Positions 7,929 to 15,123 of a stretch of DNA of 42,187 bases are shown piece after piece. Position 1 is the first letter of the stretch. Each line of letters starts with the position of its first letter. A model generated the notes under the pieces. The model saw nothing but the letters and a program-made list of their open reading frames with translations, had not been told where the DNA came from and did not search any database. The position numbers were made by a program, and so were the translations under genes. Origin of the DNA: Billgrantia saliphila (GTDB taxonomy: Bacteria; Pseudomonadota; Gammaproteobacteria; Pseudomonadales; Halomonadaceae); assembly GCF_002930105.1 (NCBI RefSeq), contig NZ_PJRN01000025.1, forward strand, positions 1-42,187. Direction: 5' to 3'.

Positions 7929-9061
7929 GGCTCTACCTTCCACTTCAAATCTTGCTCGTCATCGTCCATAGCGTCGTGAATCAAGCCATTTCTAAAAACA
8001 GGATCTGGGTTTGGGTAACCTTCAATTCCGAATGGTGTTTCGCTGGTTACTTGGTCATATAAATCTTGCGCTAGCGCCACTGGGCTACCTGTTTTCCGGC
8101 AAGCGCTACGGTATTTTGCGGAAAATATTCTAATCCACCTTTCTCGATATTGGCCAACCGCTTCCCTGAATTGCGGGTAGCCATTCAATTCTTCGATTAA
8201 CGCATTTCTTAACTCTAACCAGTTACCTGTTGCCTCGGGCAGCACATTCTCATACTCAATTTCAAGAATTTTTTGAGCGAATAGCTCGGTAATATATGCA
8301 TCAATTTCGTCTTCAGTTGCATCTCTTGCGTCGAAATCTGGAATAGTAAATAACGTAGGCCCCCATTTTGCTGTTAGGGCTTCTCGCTTTTGGTCAAAAG
8401 CTGTCTTATCGATAACCCATCTTGCGTAATTTGCTTGCTCGTAGATAAAGCCAATTAAACCTTCAGCAAAAGCCTGTCTATTTGAATGCGGAATATAACC
8501 ACTGAGCTTATTGAAGTAAGATTTTTTCAATTCATCTAAATCTTCCGATTCAACATGCAGTACAGTTTTTTCCAGTACAGCTATCAAATTTTCATCATCA
8601 GCGTTTAACATCACGGCTTTCTGAAGTTTTATGATTTCCGATGGTGGTTCTGCGTTAAGCTGCGTATCACTACGATCGGAAAAAATATCCTTAAGCACTG
8701 CCAAACGTTGCTCGGCTGTTTGTGTGTTCCATTCCTTTAGCCGGGTGGTTGCCCCAAAAGGCTGAGTTGTATGCAGCACTAGAACGCCATATTGAGTATG
8801 ATCAAACTCTGGAGCCAACCAGTTTTTGAGTGTTTTCCAAAGATTCTCGTGGTGGTCGGTAAGCGGTGCGGCATAATCTTTCACTTCAGTTTGAGTCGAT
8901 GCCAAAGCATCTGGCGAAATCAGACTAACGTCACCGTCTTTTTCAAACCAAACCGACTGGCCTTCGTCAAGCGAGAAGCATTTATCCAAGCCGATTAGCA
9001 CCTGGTAATGAAAGGCTAAGGCAGTTGTTAGCGCGGCATTTTTGCTTTTTCCTCCGCTCAT
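7925..9061 (-). CDS. ABC-3C system CTD component with probable nuclease-like N-terminal domain
   Basis: This 378-residue protein is the first gene of the operon. The N-terminal ~100 residues (HYQVLIGLDKCF, then E40, D44 and E59-V-K61) have the spacing of a PD-(D/E)XK-type core, similar in pattern to the Cap4/DUF4297-like dsDNA endonuclease domain. This is a motif-level inference. The C-terminal third, with RWIRIFSAKYRSA, GFIYEQANYARW and a closing NPDPVFRNGLIHD, fits the conserved C-terminal domain that defines ABC-3C partners. The ATG at 9061 has a good ribosome site (AGGAG and AAAGG upstream). It follows an attC by about 95 bp. The protein probably carries the effector function that the ATPase controls. 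Confidence 0.78.
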   Translation of the reverse strand: MSGGKSKNAALTTALAFHYQVLIGLDKCFSLDEGQSVWFEKDGDVSLISPDALASTQTEVKDYAAPLTDHHENLWKTLKNWLAPEFDHTQYGVLVLHTTQPFGATTRLKEWNTQTAEQRLAVLKDIFSDRSDTQLNAEPPSEIIKLQKAVMLNADDENLIAVLEKTVLHVESEDLDELKKSYFNKLSGYIPHSNRQAFAEGLIGFIYEQANYARWVIDKTAFDQKREALTAKWGPTLFTIPDFDARDATEDEIDAYITELFAQKILEIEYENVLPEATGNWLELRNALIEELNGYPQFREAVGQYRERWIRIFSAKYRSACRKTGSPVALAQDLYDQVTSETPFGIEGYPNPDPVFRNGLIHDAMDDDEQDLKWKVEP

Positions 9062-9074
9062 ACCTTTCAGCTCC

Positions 9075-9152
9075 TTATATCCTTTTATGAAAACTCATGG
9101 GTGATAAAACCATCATAATTCGTTTCGACACATATTTGTACAATAGGCTCAT
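9075..9152 (-). CDS. Possible 25-residue leader ORF upstream of the ABC-3C operon
   Basis: An ATG at 9152, four bases after the attC core of the cassette junction, opens a 25-codon frame rich in Lys, Met and Ser. Its stop TAA is fused to the ribosome site (TAAGGAG) of the next gene, 13 bases before the ATG at 9061. The position suggests translational coupling or a leader, but such a short frame may arise by chance. No homologue is recognised. Confidence 0.25.
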   Translation of the reverse strand: MSLLYKYVSKRIMMVLSPMSFHKRI

Positions 9153-9156
9153 CGAC

Positions 9157-9228
9157 TTATAACGCCTTGGGTAAGCTGCCGGTACGGAGCGCAGCGCAGT
9201 GCCGGTCAGCTTCACCCACTTGTTACGC
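9157..9228 (-). other. attC recombination site (end of DUF4917 cassette)
   Basis: Read on the - strand this 72-bp site begins GCGTAAC, whose TAA is the stop of the DUF4917 frame, and ends AAGGCGTTATAA. The inner arms GGGTGAAGCTGACCGG and CCGGCAGCTTACCC pair with two extrahelical bases, as in genuine attC sites. GCGC-rich sequence forms the loop. It separates the DUF4917 and ABC-3C cassettes. Confidence 0.88.
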
Positions 9229-10217
9229 ATTATTCCAACAGCCTGCACTCTCACTGTCGTAGAAGAAAATGTTACAGCCTTCGCCACAAACTTGTTTAAC
9301 CAGTTCATTAATTCGGTTGCAGTACCCTTGGTCGTTATCGCGAACCGAAAACGCCAACTTTTGCGGCTTTGACCGAGCAATCTGATCTAAGATGTGGTGG
9401 TCTTGGTCGCCGGCTCCCCATCCATAAAAAACAACGGTGCTTGAGAAAGATGGCAGAACTTCTCTGTAGACTGTATTCAAGTAGAAACTAGTTTTGATGG
9501 ATTTCTTTTTTTGATCCATTGTCCCTTCACTTACAAAAAGCGGCACATAGCTACCGGCCGCCCATTTCTCTAATATGCTCTCCAACAAGCCATTCCCAGC
9601 AGACGCGATTTTCCTCTCGTTCTCTAGCTTGTCCCTCGCCAGGATTAAGTTTCCGTGGGGATAGAAAACTAGTGAGCTATCTTTATCGTCCCCAAACGGC
9701 TCTCTGAATCTACTCCAGTCATCATCAAAGCTTCGGCCAGGGAACAGTCCTTAAAGCGGTGTCGGTTTTTTAACTCATTGCCGTGCATCATCGCCCAATA
9801 AACGATTAGGTCATAATTTAACGAAACGACAGTTTTAAACCCTTTCATAAACTTGGCTACAGTTGGAAAATGATCTTCCACTTCTCCGTACTCAGGATGA
9901 ATATCTCGCACTGCATCAATCAGACAATCTCGAACATGGCGGTAGGCTTGCTCCGTCTTATCATCTTCTATATCAAGCGCTGCGTTGACATTCGTTGATT
10001 GCCAAACGATTCTCAAAACCAATTCGAAATCATCGGTGCGAAAAAAATCAAAGAGACTTCGTACATCCTTGGTGAAAAGACCATTTTCGATTGCGTGCTC
10101 CTTTAAAGACCGATATCTGAATCGATCATCGACCGCAATACTTGCACCGTTTCCCAGCAAAAGGTTATCGGTGAACTGATCAGCAATTTCTGACCAAGGC
10201 TGGATCTCAAACGACAA
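9223..10217 (-). pseudogene. DUF4917 family protein (SIR2-like), frameshifted
   Basis: The reading frame from a TTG at 10217 (AAGGAG eight bases before) covers the N-terminal half, with LLLGNGASIAVD near residue 20 and VVSLNYDLIVYW near 131. It then breaks after FKDC. The rest continues in another frame as FPGRSFDDDW, VFYPHGNLIL, VPLFVSEGT, and YGWGAGDQDHHIL near the end. The order GNG...NYD...PHG...GxGxxDHHI is that of DUF4917, a family with a SIR2-like NAD-binding fold; several SIR2-like proteins act in anti-phage defence by consuming NAD. A single missing T near 9743-9745 explains the shift (TGTTCC for TGTTTC). The stop lies inside the R'' element of an attC. The function of DUF4917 is not established. 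If the shift is real the gene is dead; a sequencing error would restore it. Confidence 0.75.
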
Positions 10218-10239
10218 ACCATGAACTCCTTGCTTTTAT

Positions 10240-10310
10240 GCGTAACAGTGATTGGACTGCGCGTTCAACAATATTATCTGGCGCACTTCCTTTCTCCTAA
10301 CGCATTGATT
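10240..10310 (-). other. Integron attI region
   Basis: Between the divergent intI and the first cassette gene, the - strand reads CACTGTTACGCATAAAAGC. GTTACGC (10246-10240) matches the core type of the first cassette's own attC R'' (GCGTAAC). A further GCGTTAGGAG lies about 45 bases upstream. A TATACT box around 10330 could be part of a cassette promoter, but no clear -35 was found. The outer limit of attI is approximate. Confidence 0.65.
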
Positions 10311-10419
10311 TTCTTCAACCTAAGTATAGCTAGGCCACCTATGCAGAATTCGCGCGCTTGCGCGTTTTGCCAGAACCAATAACACTGTATGCATATCCAT
10401 ATAATGAGGGAGCTGCTCT

Positions 10420-11385
10420 ATGGATACACACATCAGACCGCCGAAGCTGATGGACCGGGTGAAGGCTACCATGCGAGTGAAGCGCTACAGCCCGCGTACC
10501 GAGAAAACCTACTGCTATTGGATACGCTACTTCATTCGCTTCCATGGCGTGCGCCACCCTGCCAGCATGGGTGGTTCCGAGGTGCGTGCCTTTCTGGAGC
10601 ACCTTGCGGTGGAACGCCAAGTGGCAGCTGCCACTCAGAACCAGGCTCTGAATGCTATCGTCTTCCTCTATCGCCATGTTCTTGAGCAGCCCTTGGAGAG
10701 ATCGGTGAATTCTCACGCGCCAAGCGCCCACGGCGGTTGCCAGTGGTGCTATCCCACGAGGAAGTGATGCGCGTACTGGGCCATCTTTGTGGCGCCATGT
10801 ATCTGATGGGGACTTTGATGTACGGCTCAGGGCTGCGGCTTATCGAAGCCTGTCGCCTACGTGTTCGAGATATCGATTTCGAGCGCCAGGTTGTAACAGT
10901 GAGAGCTGGCAAGGGCGACAAGGACAGAACCACTTTGCTGCCTGCGGCCTGTATTCCTGCCTTGCAGCATCAAATCTCCACAGCCAAACAGCAACTTGAC
11001 TATCGCCTGCATCATGGCCGCGTACCGGTGACGCTACCTCACAAGCTGGATCGCAAGTATCCAAATGCGGGCATCTCGTTGGCTTGGTAGTGGCTTTTTC
11101 CTGCCACCCGGCCCTGCTGCGATATGGATGGCAAGGTGGTTCTCCACCATATTCACCCATCGGCAGTGCAAAGAGCCGTCAGACACGCCATGCGAGCCGC
11201 ATCGCTACCACGCCCCGGCTCCTGCCATACTCTGCGGCATAGCTTTGCCACTCAGTTGCTGAGCCAGGGAACCGATATCCGCACCGTTCAGGAATTGCTG
11301 GGGCACAAGAGCGTGGAAAACCACTCAGATCTATACGCATGTACTGGGCAAGGGCTTTGCCGGCGTGCGCAGCCCTCTGGGATAA
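10420..11385 (+). pseudogene. intI: Integron integrase IntI, inactivated by two frameshifts and an amber codon
   Basis: Integron integrases are tyrosine recombinases that insert and excise cassettes at attI/attC. The pieces, in order: PPKLMDRVKATMRVKRYSPR and TQNQALNAIVFLYRHVL (SAM-like N-domain); RRLPVVLSHEEV and YGSGLRLIEACRLRVRDIDF (first catalytic Arg); the IntI-specific additional patch LDRKYPNAG...[18 protein letters not shown] (His/Arg) and TVQELLGHK; and QIYTHVL (nucleophile Tyr). The patch separates IntI from ordinary Xer/phage integrases. Lesions: a one-base loss near 10700 (frame 1 to frame 3), TAG at 11088-11090 where IntI normally has a Gln codon, and one extra base near 11317-11321. 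Start ATG 10420 follows GGGAG. The array on the other side is transcribed divergently, the normal integron layout. Confidence 0.92.
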
Positions 11386-11588
11386 GAGATACCGAGTCAT
11401 TCAACCACGCTACCGCCAGGGGATGCTGCTCACCAGCCCCCGCCCTGGCGGTTATAGGCCGCCGTCATGCTTTCATCGGATGACATTGGAATCCGATTTG
11501 AGCCATTTATTTACTTTGGCTTGCTATATGAGTCATCGGCTTGCGTAGCCGAATCTTGAGCAACAACCGCACGATGCAGTTACTCATC

Positions 11589-12407
11589 CTACGCCACATC
11601 CTGCACCTCCCGGCACTGGGGATAGGCCGAGCATCCCCAGAATCGGTTGCCGGCGTTTGCGCCTCTTTTGGATGTGCGCAGCACCATGAAGCTTCCGCAC
11701 TTCGAGCAGGTTCGGTCGGAGCTGGATTCGAAGCGGGCCTTAAGCTGCTTGACGTGCTGACGGTGCGTTTCCCGGTTGGGTGCAAGCCGGCCGGTTTCGA
11801 TTCTTTCCAGCGCTTCCCGGACCTGAAAATCGTTCAATACGGGCTCGCGGAACGACTTAATGTAGCGCACATAGCCGCCACCGATGGTGACGTTGTCCGG
11901 CATCTTGGTCTTGAACACGGCACTGCCCGAGAAGACCACCACTGAGTGGATGGCTTCCATGGGCACGTCTAGCAGGGCTTCCAGCGCTTTCACGTGCTTG
12001 TAGTTCTGGCGCAGCGGGTTCTGGAATTTGAAGGTCTTGCGGTAGAGCTTCTGGGTCCACTGCGCCTGCTTCTCGCTGCCGAAGATCCAGCCCGTCATGT
12101 GCTTGGTCTCGATGACGAAGATGCCGTAGCGGGAGACCAGGATATGATCGATCTGGGTGGTGCCGTCGGGCGAGGCAAGCGTGACGTTGTGAATGCCACG
12201 GTACTCATCCGCGGGCAGCCGCACCCAGGCGATCAGCTTGACGAAGGCTTCGCCGAACAGGCCCTTGACCCAGCGAGACTTGAGGATGCCGAGCGCCAGC
12301 GCGACGAGGAGGAGCCACCACAGCGGGCGTACGGCTTCAAATATGGTCGAAGAATAATCCAAGACTACATCTCGCTCAGAAGATCCGGCTAACGCTCTTT
12401 GCTTCAT
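11589..12407 (-). CDS. NERD domain protein with C-terminal topoisomerase-type zinc ribbon
   Basis: The 272-residue protein has one membrane segment near residues 30-45 (LWWLLLVALALG). A NERD (nuclease-related) domain follows, with TQIDHILVSRYGIFVIETK containing the Asp and the ExK typical of this PD-(D/E)XK-like family. The C-terminal zinc ribbon is CSKCG...FWGCSAYPQC, as in topoisomerase I tails. It is probably a membrane-attached DNA-binding or nuclease-like protein; function unproven. It stands between the dead integrase and the diverged nirD end copy and is convergent with intI. GGCTAACGCT near its 5' end resembles an attC core, but no matching arm was found, so it is not called a cassette. 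Confidence 0.85.
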   Translation of the reverse strand: MKQRALAGSSERDVVLDYSSTIFEAVRPLWWLLLVALALGILKSRWVKGLFGEAFVKLIAWVRLPADEYRGIHNVTLASPDGTTQIDHILVSRYGIFVIETKHMTGWIFGSEKQAQWTQKLYRKTFKFQNPLRQNYKHVKALEALLDVPMEAIHSVVVFSGSAVFKTKMPDNVTIGGGYVRYIKSFREPVLNDFQVREALERIETGRLAPNRETHRQHVKQLKARFESSSDRTCSKCGSFMVLRTSKRGANAGNRFWGCSAYPQCREVQDVA

Positions 12408-12560
12408 CCCGCTTAGTCCAACGCTAACGTTTTTGTGTGTGTAAATCTACGTAACTATACTAAATTTTGACTTTGGCCATGTCTGTGTGGAAAAAAGCTT
12501 ACGTTATGTCAGCGATATCTTACGCGAAGCGGGCTAAGAGGCAGTGCTCCAAAACGGCCG

Positions 12561-12723
12561 GTGCCTGGAAAACGAATCACAACGCTGCGCACCTGAAGGT
12601 GGGCTTCAAGGACGATGAGGTGTGGATCGAGGCGTGAGGGGTACTGGCGAGGGATGAGGAAGCGGCCGGTGCTTTGTGGCCCGGCGGTTTCTCATGTAGG
12701 TGGCGGACCTAAGCCAGGGGGGA
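12561..12723 (+). repeat. Diverged duplicate of the nirD 3' end plus downstream sequence
   Basis: The sequence GTGCCTGGAAAACGA followed by GGCTTCAAGGACGATGAGG translates in one frame to a peptide ending VGFKDDEVWIEA and a TGA at 12636. This matches the nirD end MSFKGDEVWIEA. The following TCTCATGTAGGTGGCGGACC and AAGCCAGGGG match the sequence after the nirD terminator (1969-2000). Mismatches and a degenerate hairpin show that it is old or came from another strain. No rest of a nirD gene precedes it; the upstream 150 bases hold no recognisable gene. Confidence 0.8.
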
Positions 12724-12783
12724 GGACAACTGTACAGATGGGGCGAAGAAATGATTCGACGACAGCTATCGCGAAACGTTTTA

Positions 12784-12861
12784 GTTCAATACCGCACTCT
12801 GCAGCGATTTGGAGGCGCAGAATGAGTCGGAAAAATCGTCCGCAGCAGTGCTTCGTTAGCC
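12784..12861 (-). other. attC-like site, degenerate (after MOSC gene)
   Basis: Read on the - strand it starts GGCTAACGAAGCACTGCTG and ends CTGCAGAGTGCGGTATTGAAC. It aligns well with the attC at 5438-5367 in both arms (CTGCTG.CGGAC.A.TTTTTCCG and CTCCAAAT..GC.GCAGAG.GCGG), but the final core is ATTGAAC instead of GTTAGGC. It directly follows the MOSC stop and borders the nirD duplicate, as the decayed last attC of an array would. Confidence 0.65.
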
Positions 12862-13401
12862 CTATACAGGCAGAAGCGGACGATGCGGCTCTTTAGGGTA
12901 CTGGATCTTAACCTGATCGCCCGGCCGGACAACACCACTGCTAATCACGATGCACATTATGCCAGCACGCCGCACTAAGTTTCCCTCTTCGTCTCGACCA
13001 AGGACTGCAGCCGTGAGACCCTGCTGATAATTGTCCAGTTGAGCGCAGGGATTGCGTAGCCCCGTTACTTCAAGTTTTGCCTCATTTCCCATAGAGAGAA
13101 TAGTGCCGGTCGGCAAGGACAGCACGTCAATGCCAGACGTTGTGATGTTTTCTCCCATCGTGGCTGGCCCGACCCTGAAACCGGCCTCTTGCAGCTCTTC
13201 GATTAGTTCAAGATGGATGATATGGATCTGCCTGAGGTTTGGCTGGCTTGGGTCCTTCTTTACTCTAGACCGATGCTTCACCGTTTTACCTTTGTGAGCA
13301 TCCCCATCAACACCTTCACCTTCTATGAGCATGATTTTGTCAACAGGCTCCTTCGAGAAATGATGGCATGATGATCTGCTTACCGATACAACTTTAGCCA
13401 T
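12862..13401 (-). CDS. MOSC domain-containing protein
   Basis: The 179-residue single-domain MOSC protein belongs to a family related to the C-terminal domain of molybdenum cofactor sulfurase and to YiiM/YuaD; these proteins carry sulfur or handle Moco-related substrates. Recognisable parts are EGVDGDAHKG, HIIHLELIEEL, GFRVGPATMGENITTSGID and LRNPCAQLD, whose Cys is the conserved MOSC cysteine. The ATG at 13401 is preceded by GGGAGGG, itself directly after a GTTAGCC attC core, so start and cassette boundary agree. An attC-like site follows its stop. It looks like a cassette gene of the second array, on the far side of the nirD duplicate. Confidence 0.88.
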   Translation of the reverse strand: MAKVVSVSRSSCHHFSKEPVDKIMLIEGEGVDGDAHKGKTVKHRSRVKKDPSQPNLRQIHIIHLELIEELQEAGFRVGPATMGENITTSGIDVLSLPTGTILSMGNEAKLEVTGLRNPCAQLDNYQQGLTAAVLGRDEEGNLVRRAGIMCIVISSGVVRPGDQVKIQYPKEPHRPLLPV

Positions 13402-13416
13402 AGCTAGGGCCCTCCC

Positions 13417-13545
13417 GGCTAACGCTGTGAACAATGCGAGCGACTCAGGAGCGAGTCCGGCGAAGGCCGCTGATTGGATGTCTTTTGCCGGGCCCGAGGC
13501 GGAATGAAGGCGGACGAAGCGCCATCGCTGCATGTTGTTGCTCGA
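13417..13545 (-). other. Long attC-like site between VOC copy 2 and MOSC
   Basis: The - strand segment begins GAGCAACAACATGCAGCG and ends GCATTGTTCACAGCGTTAGCC, so the outer arms AACAACATGC and GCATTGTTC can pair around a GC-rich interior of about 80 bases. The last core is GTTAGCC (13423-13417). Length is similar to the long attC sites of chromosomal integrons. It lies exactly between the VOC stop and the MOSC ribosome site. Confidence 0.55.
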
Positions 13546-13555
13546 CCCCTGGCTT

Positions 13556-14041
13556 CTAACCACGAACAGCCGTTTCGATCGCGGCGACGTCTATTTTTTT
13601 CATCGTCATCATGGCATCAAACGCCCGCTTGGCGGCGGAACGGTCGGAGCTGGTATACGCCTTGGTCAACGCGATTGGCGTAATTTGCCAAGAGATGCCC
13701 CACTTATCTTTGCACCAACCGCACTCGCTTTCCTGGCCGCCGTTACCGACGATCGCATCCCAATACCGATCAGTCTCGGCCTGGTCTTCCGTGGCGACTT
13801 GAAAAGAGAACGCTTCATTGTGCTTGAACGCGGGCCCACCGTTCAGCCCCAAGCAGGGAATACCCATCACTGTAAACTCGACCGTCAATACGTCCCCTTG
13901 CTTGCCCGACGGGTAATCGCCCGGTGCGCGATGCACCGCTCCAACGGACGAATCGGGAAAGGTCTTGGCGTAAAAACGCGCCGCCTCTTCTGCGTCGTCA
14001 TCGTACCAAAGGCAAATCGTGTTCTTTGCTTTTTTCATCAT
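13556..14041 (-). CDS. VOC family protein (PhnB-like), copy 2
   Basis: The 161-residue paralogue of the protein at 4066-4551 shares the whole layout (NTICLWYDD, FYAKTFPDS, APGDYPSGK, LNGGPAFKH, ECGWCKDKWG, ALTKAYTSSD). It differs in scattered residues, so the copies are diverged rather than a recent duplication. The ATG pair at 14041/14038 is preceded by GGAGAAG, which supports this start over a longer frame from 14089. It is followed by a long attC-like site. The 12-bp inverted repeat in front of copy 1 is absent here. Substrate unknown. Confidence 0.87.
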   Translation of the reverse strand: MMKKAKNTICLWYDDDAEEAARFYAKTFPDSSVGAVHRAPGDYPSGKQGDVLTVEFTVMGIPCLGLNGGPAFKHNEAFSFQVATEDQAETDRYWDAIVGNGGQESECGWCKDKWGISWQITPIALTKAYTSSDRSAAKRAFDAMMTMKKIDVAAIETAVRG

Positions 14042-14073
14042 GTCACTTCTCCATCTCGCCTGCGGATAGCGAA

Positions 14074-14487
14074 TCACGAATCCATCCAAGAACGACCTTC
14101 GAGAACTTCTTTTAGCGTTCTCAAGTCCTTCTCAACCGCTCCCGCATCTTCTGCGAATTGCTCCTCAGGCATGCCGGGTTGCCGCACTAGGGTAAATATG
14201 AATTCGCTTCCATTCCCGTTGGACACAACACGCATGGGATTGTGAACGACCACACCTGAATCAAGTTCAACATCATGATCCATGACACCAAACGTATTTT
14301 TTTCCGCAAATCTAATCTTTACTTTTCCAAATGGGGCTTCAGCCACCCACAAACCTCCTTCTCTCTTAACCGCGGAACTGGCTAACCCCGCTGCCCAGCG
14401 TGGCAGGTTTTCGGGATTGGAAGCGAATTCATAAACGTCGCTTGGGACGCAATCGATATAGATGCTTAAATGTTTCACCTCGTGCAT
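14074..14487 (-). CDS. SRPBCC family protein (polyketide cyclase/START-like)
   Basis: The 137-residue protein begins VKHLSIYIDCVPSDVYEF and has NPENLPRWA, the usual opening of small SRPBCC (Bet v1-like) proteins, which bind hydrophobic ligands in a helix-grip cavity. It lacks any catalytic signature I can name. It ends 32 bp upstream of the VOC start on the same strand and may be co-transcribed with it. No attC is visible before or after it. Confidence 0.8.
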   Translation of the reverse strand: MHEVKHLSIYIDCVPSDVYEFASNPENLPRWAAGLASSAVKREGGLWVAEAPFGKVKIRFAEKNTFGVMDHDVELDSGVVVHNPMRVVSNGNGSEFIFTLVRQPGMPEEQFAEDAGAVEKDLRTLKEVLEGRSWMDS

Positions 14488-14569
14488 CGGTAAAGTTTCC
14501 CTTTCTGTGATGAGAGCTGGATAGCCTGCCAGTCGTCAAAATGATTTTTCAGTATAAATTGACTATCAC

Positions 14570-15028
14570 TTATATTTGCTTTCGGAAGAACACACGGTTG
14601 AAGCCTGCTTCGCGCCTACGGCCGACCTCGACGTACCCCATCTTCAGGTACATGGCTAAATTTTCCGTCATTGCTTCATTCGTATAGAGCTCAACGGCCT
14701 CATACCCGGCCTCACTGGAGGTGCGTTCAACGTGCTCGATCAAGCGCTTCCCAATACCACGACCGCTGTACTCCGGCAGTACTGCAACGTTCTCAAGATG
14801 AATGTAGTCGCCCTCGGGATAGAACACCACGTAGCCAGCGATCCGCGACTCGCAGATTGCTACATCTATCCGACCACTTTCGATCTGGCTTGCGAAGTCG
14901 GCATGCATCGGAGCAGGTTCTCTGCCAATACGCATGACGTACTTGGCATAGGCCTTGTATGCACAGGACCGAATAGCGGCCAAGTCGGTCTCGAGCGCGG
15001 TGCGAATATGGGCCTCGAGGGTTTTCAT
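14570..15028 (-). CDS. GNAT family N-acetyltransferase
   Basis: The 152-residue acetyltransferase has the motif A signature VAVLPEYSGRGIGKRLIEHV for acetyl-CoA binding, preceded by GDYIHLEN. The C-terminal part, with LYTNEAMTENLAMYLKMGY, is usual for small-molecule GNAT enzymes. Start ATG 15028 is used; an in-frame GTG at 15049 would add seven residues. Neither has a strong ribosome site. The acceptor substrate is unknown. It is one of a run of single - strand genes with short gaps. Confidence 0.87.
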   Translation of the reverse strand: MKTLEAHIRTALETDLAAIRSCAYKAYAKYVMRIGREPAPMHADFASQIESGRIDVAICESRIAGYVVFYPEGDYIHLENVAVLPEYSGRGIGKRLIEHVERTSSEAGYEAVELYTNEAMTENLAMYLKMGYVEVGRRREAGFNRVFFRKQI

Positions 15029-15055
15029 GGGCGTACGCTCACTTTTCACAGCAAC

Positions 15056-15123
15056 TCGTGGAAGTAGCGCTTGATGTCCTCTTCGCCAGACACGAGGTCT
15101 GCATCAGAATAGCCCCCTCGCGG
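15056..15123 (-). pseudogene. Possible C-terminal remnant of an unidentified gene
   Basis: Between the methyltransferase stop and the GNAT gene a frame reads GYSDADLVSGEEDIKRYF and then HELL followed by a stop. It is well-formed protein-like sequence with no start codon of its own. It looks like the tail of a gene whose body was lost when the methyltransferase gene was placed upstream. No family assigned. Confidence 0.3.

Larger units (their letters stand above)
5374..9162 (-). mobile_element. Integron gene cassette of about 3.8 kb carrying a three-gene ABC-3C operon
   Basis: The interval is bounded by the crossover cores of two attC sites (GTTATAA at 9163-9157 and GTTAGGC at 5373-5367). It contains three overlapping - strand genes: CTD component, middle component and DUF3732 ATPase. 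Base composition is much more AT-rich than the flanking chromosome. Cassettes usually hold one short gene, so a complete three-component operon in one cassette is unusual. Confidence 0.8.

Noticed and set aside
12380..12435. attC-like core GGCTAACGCT at the NERD gene start
   Set aside because: The second core (CGCTAACG) is a direct, not inverted, repeat and the arms do not pair.
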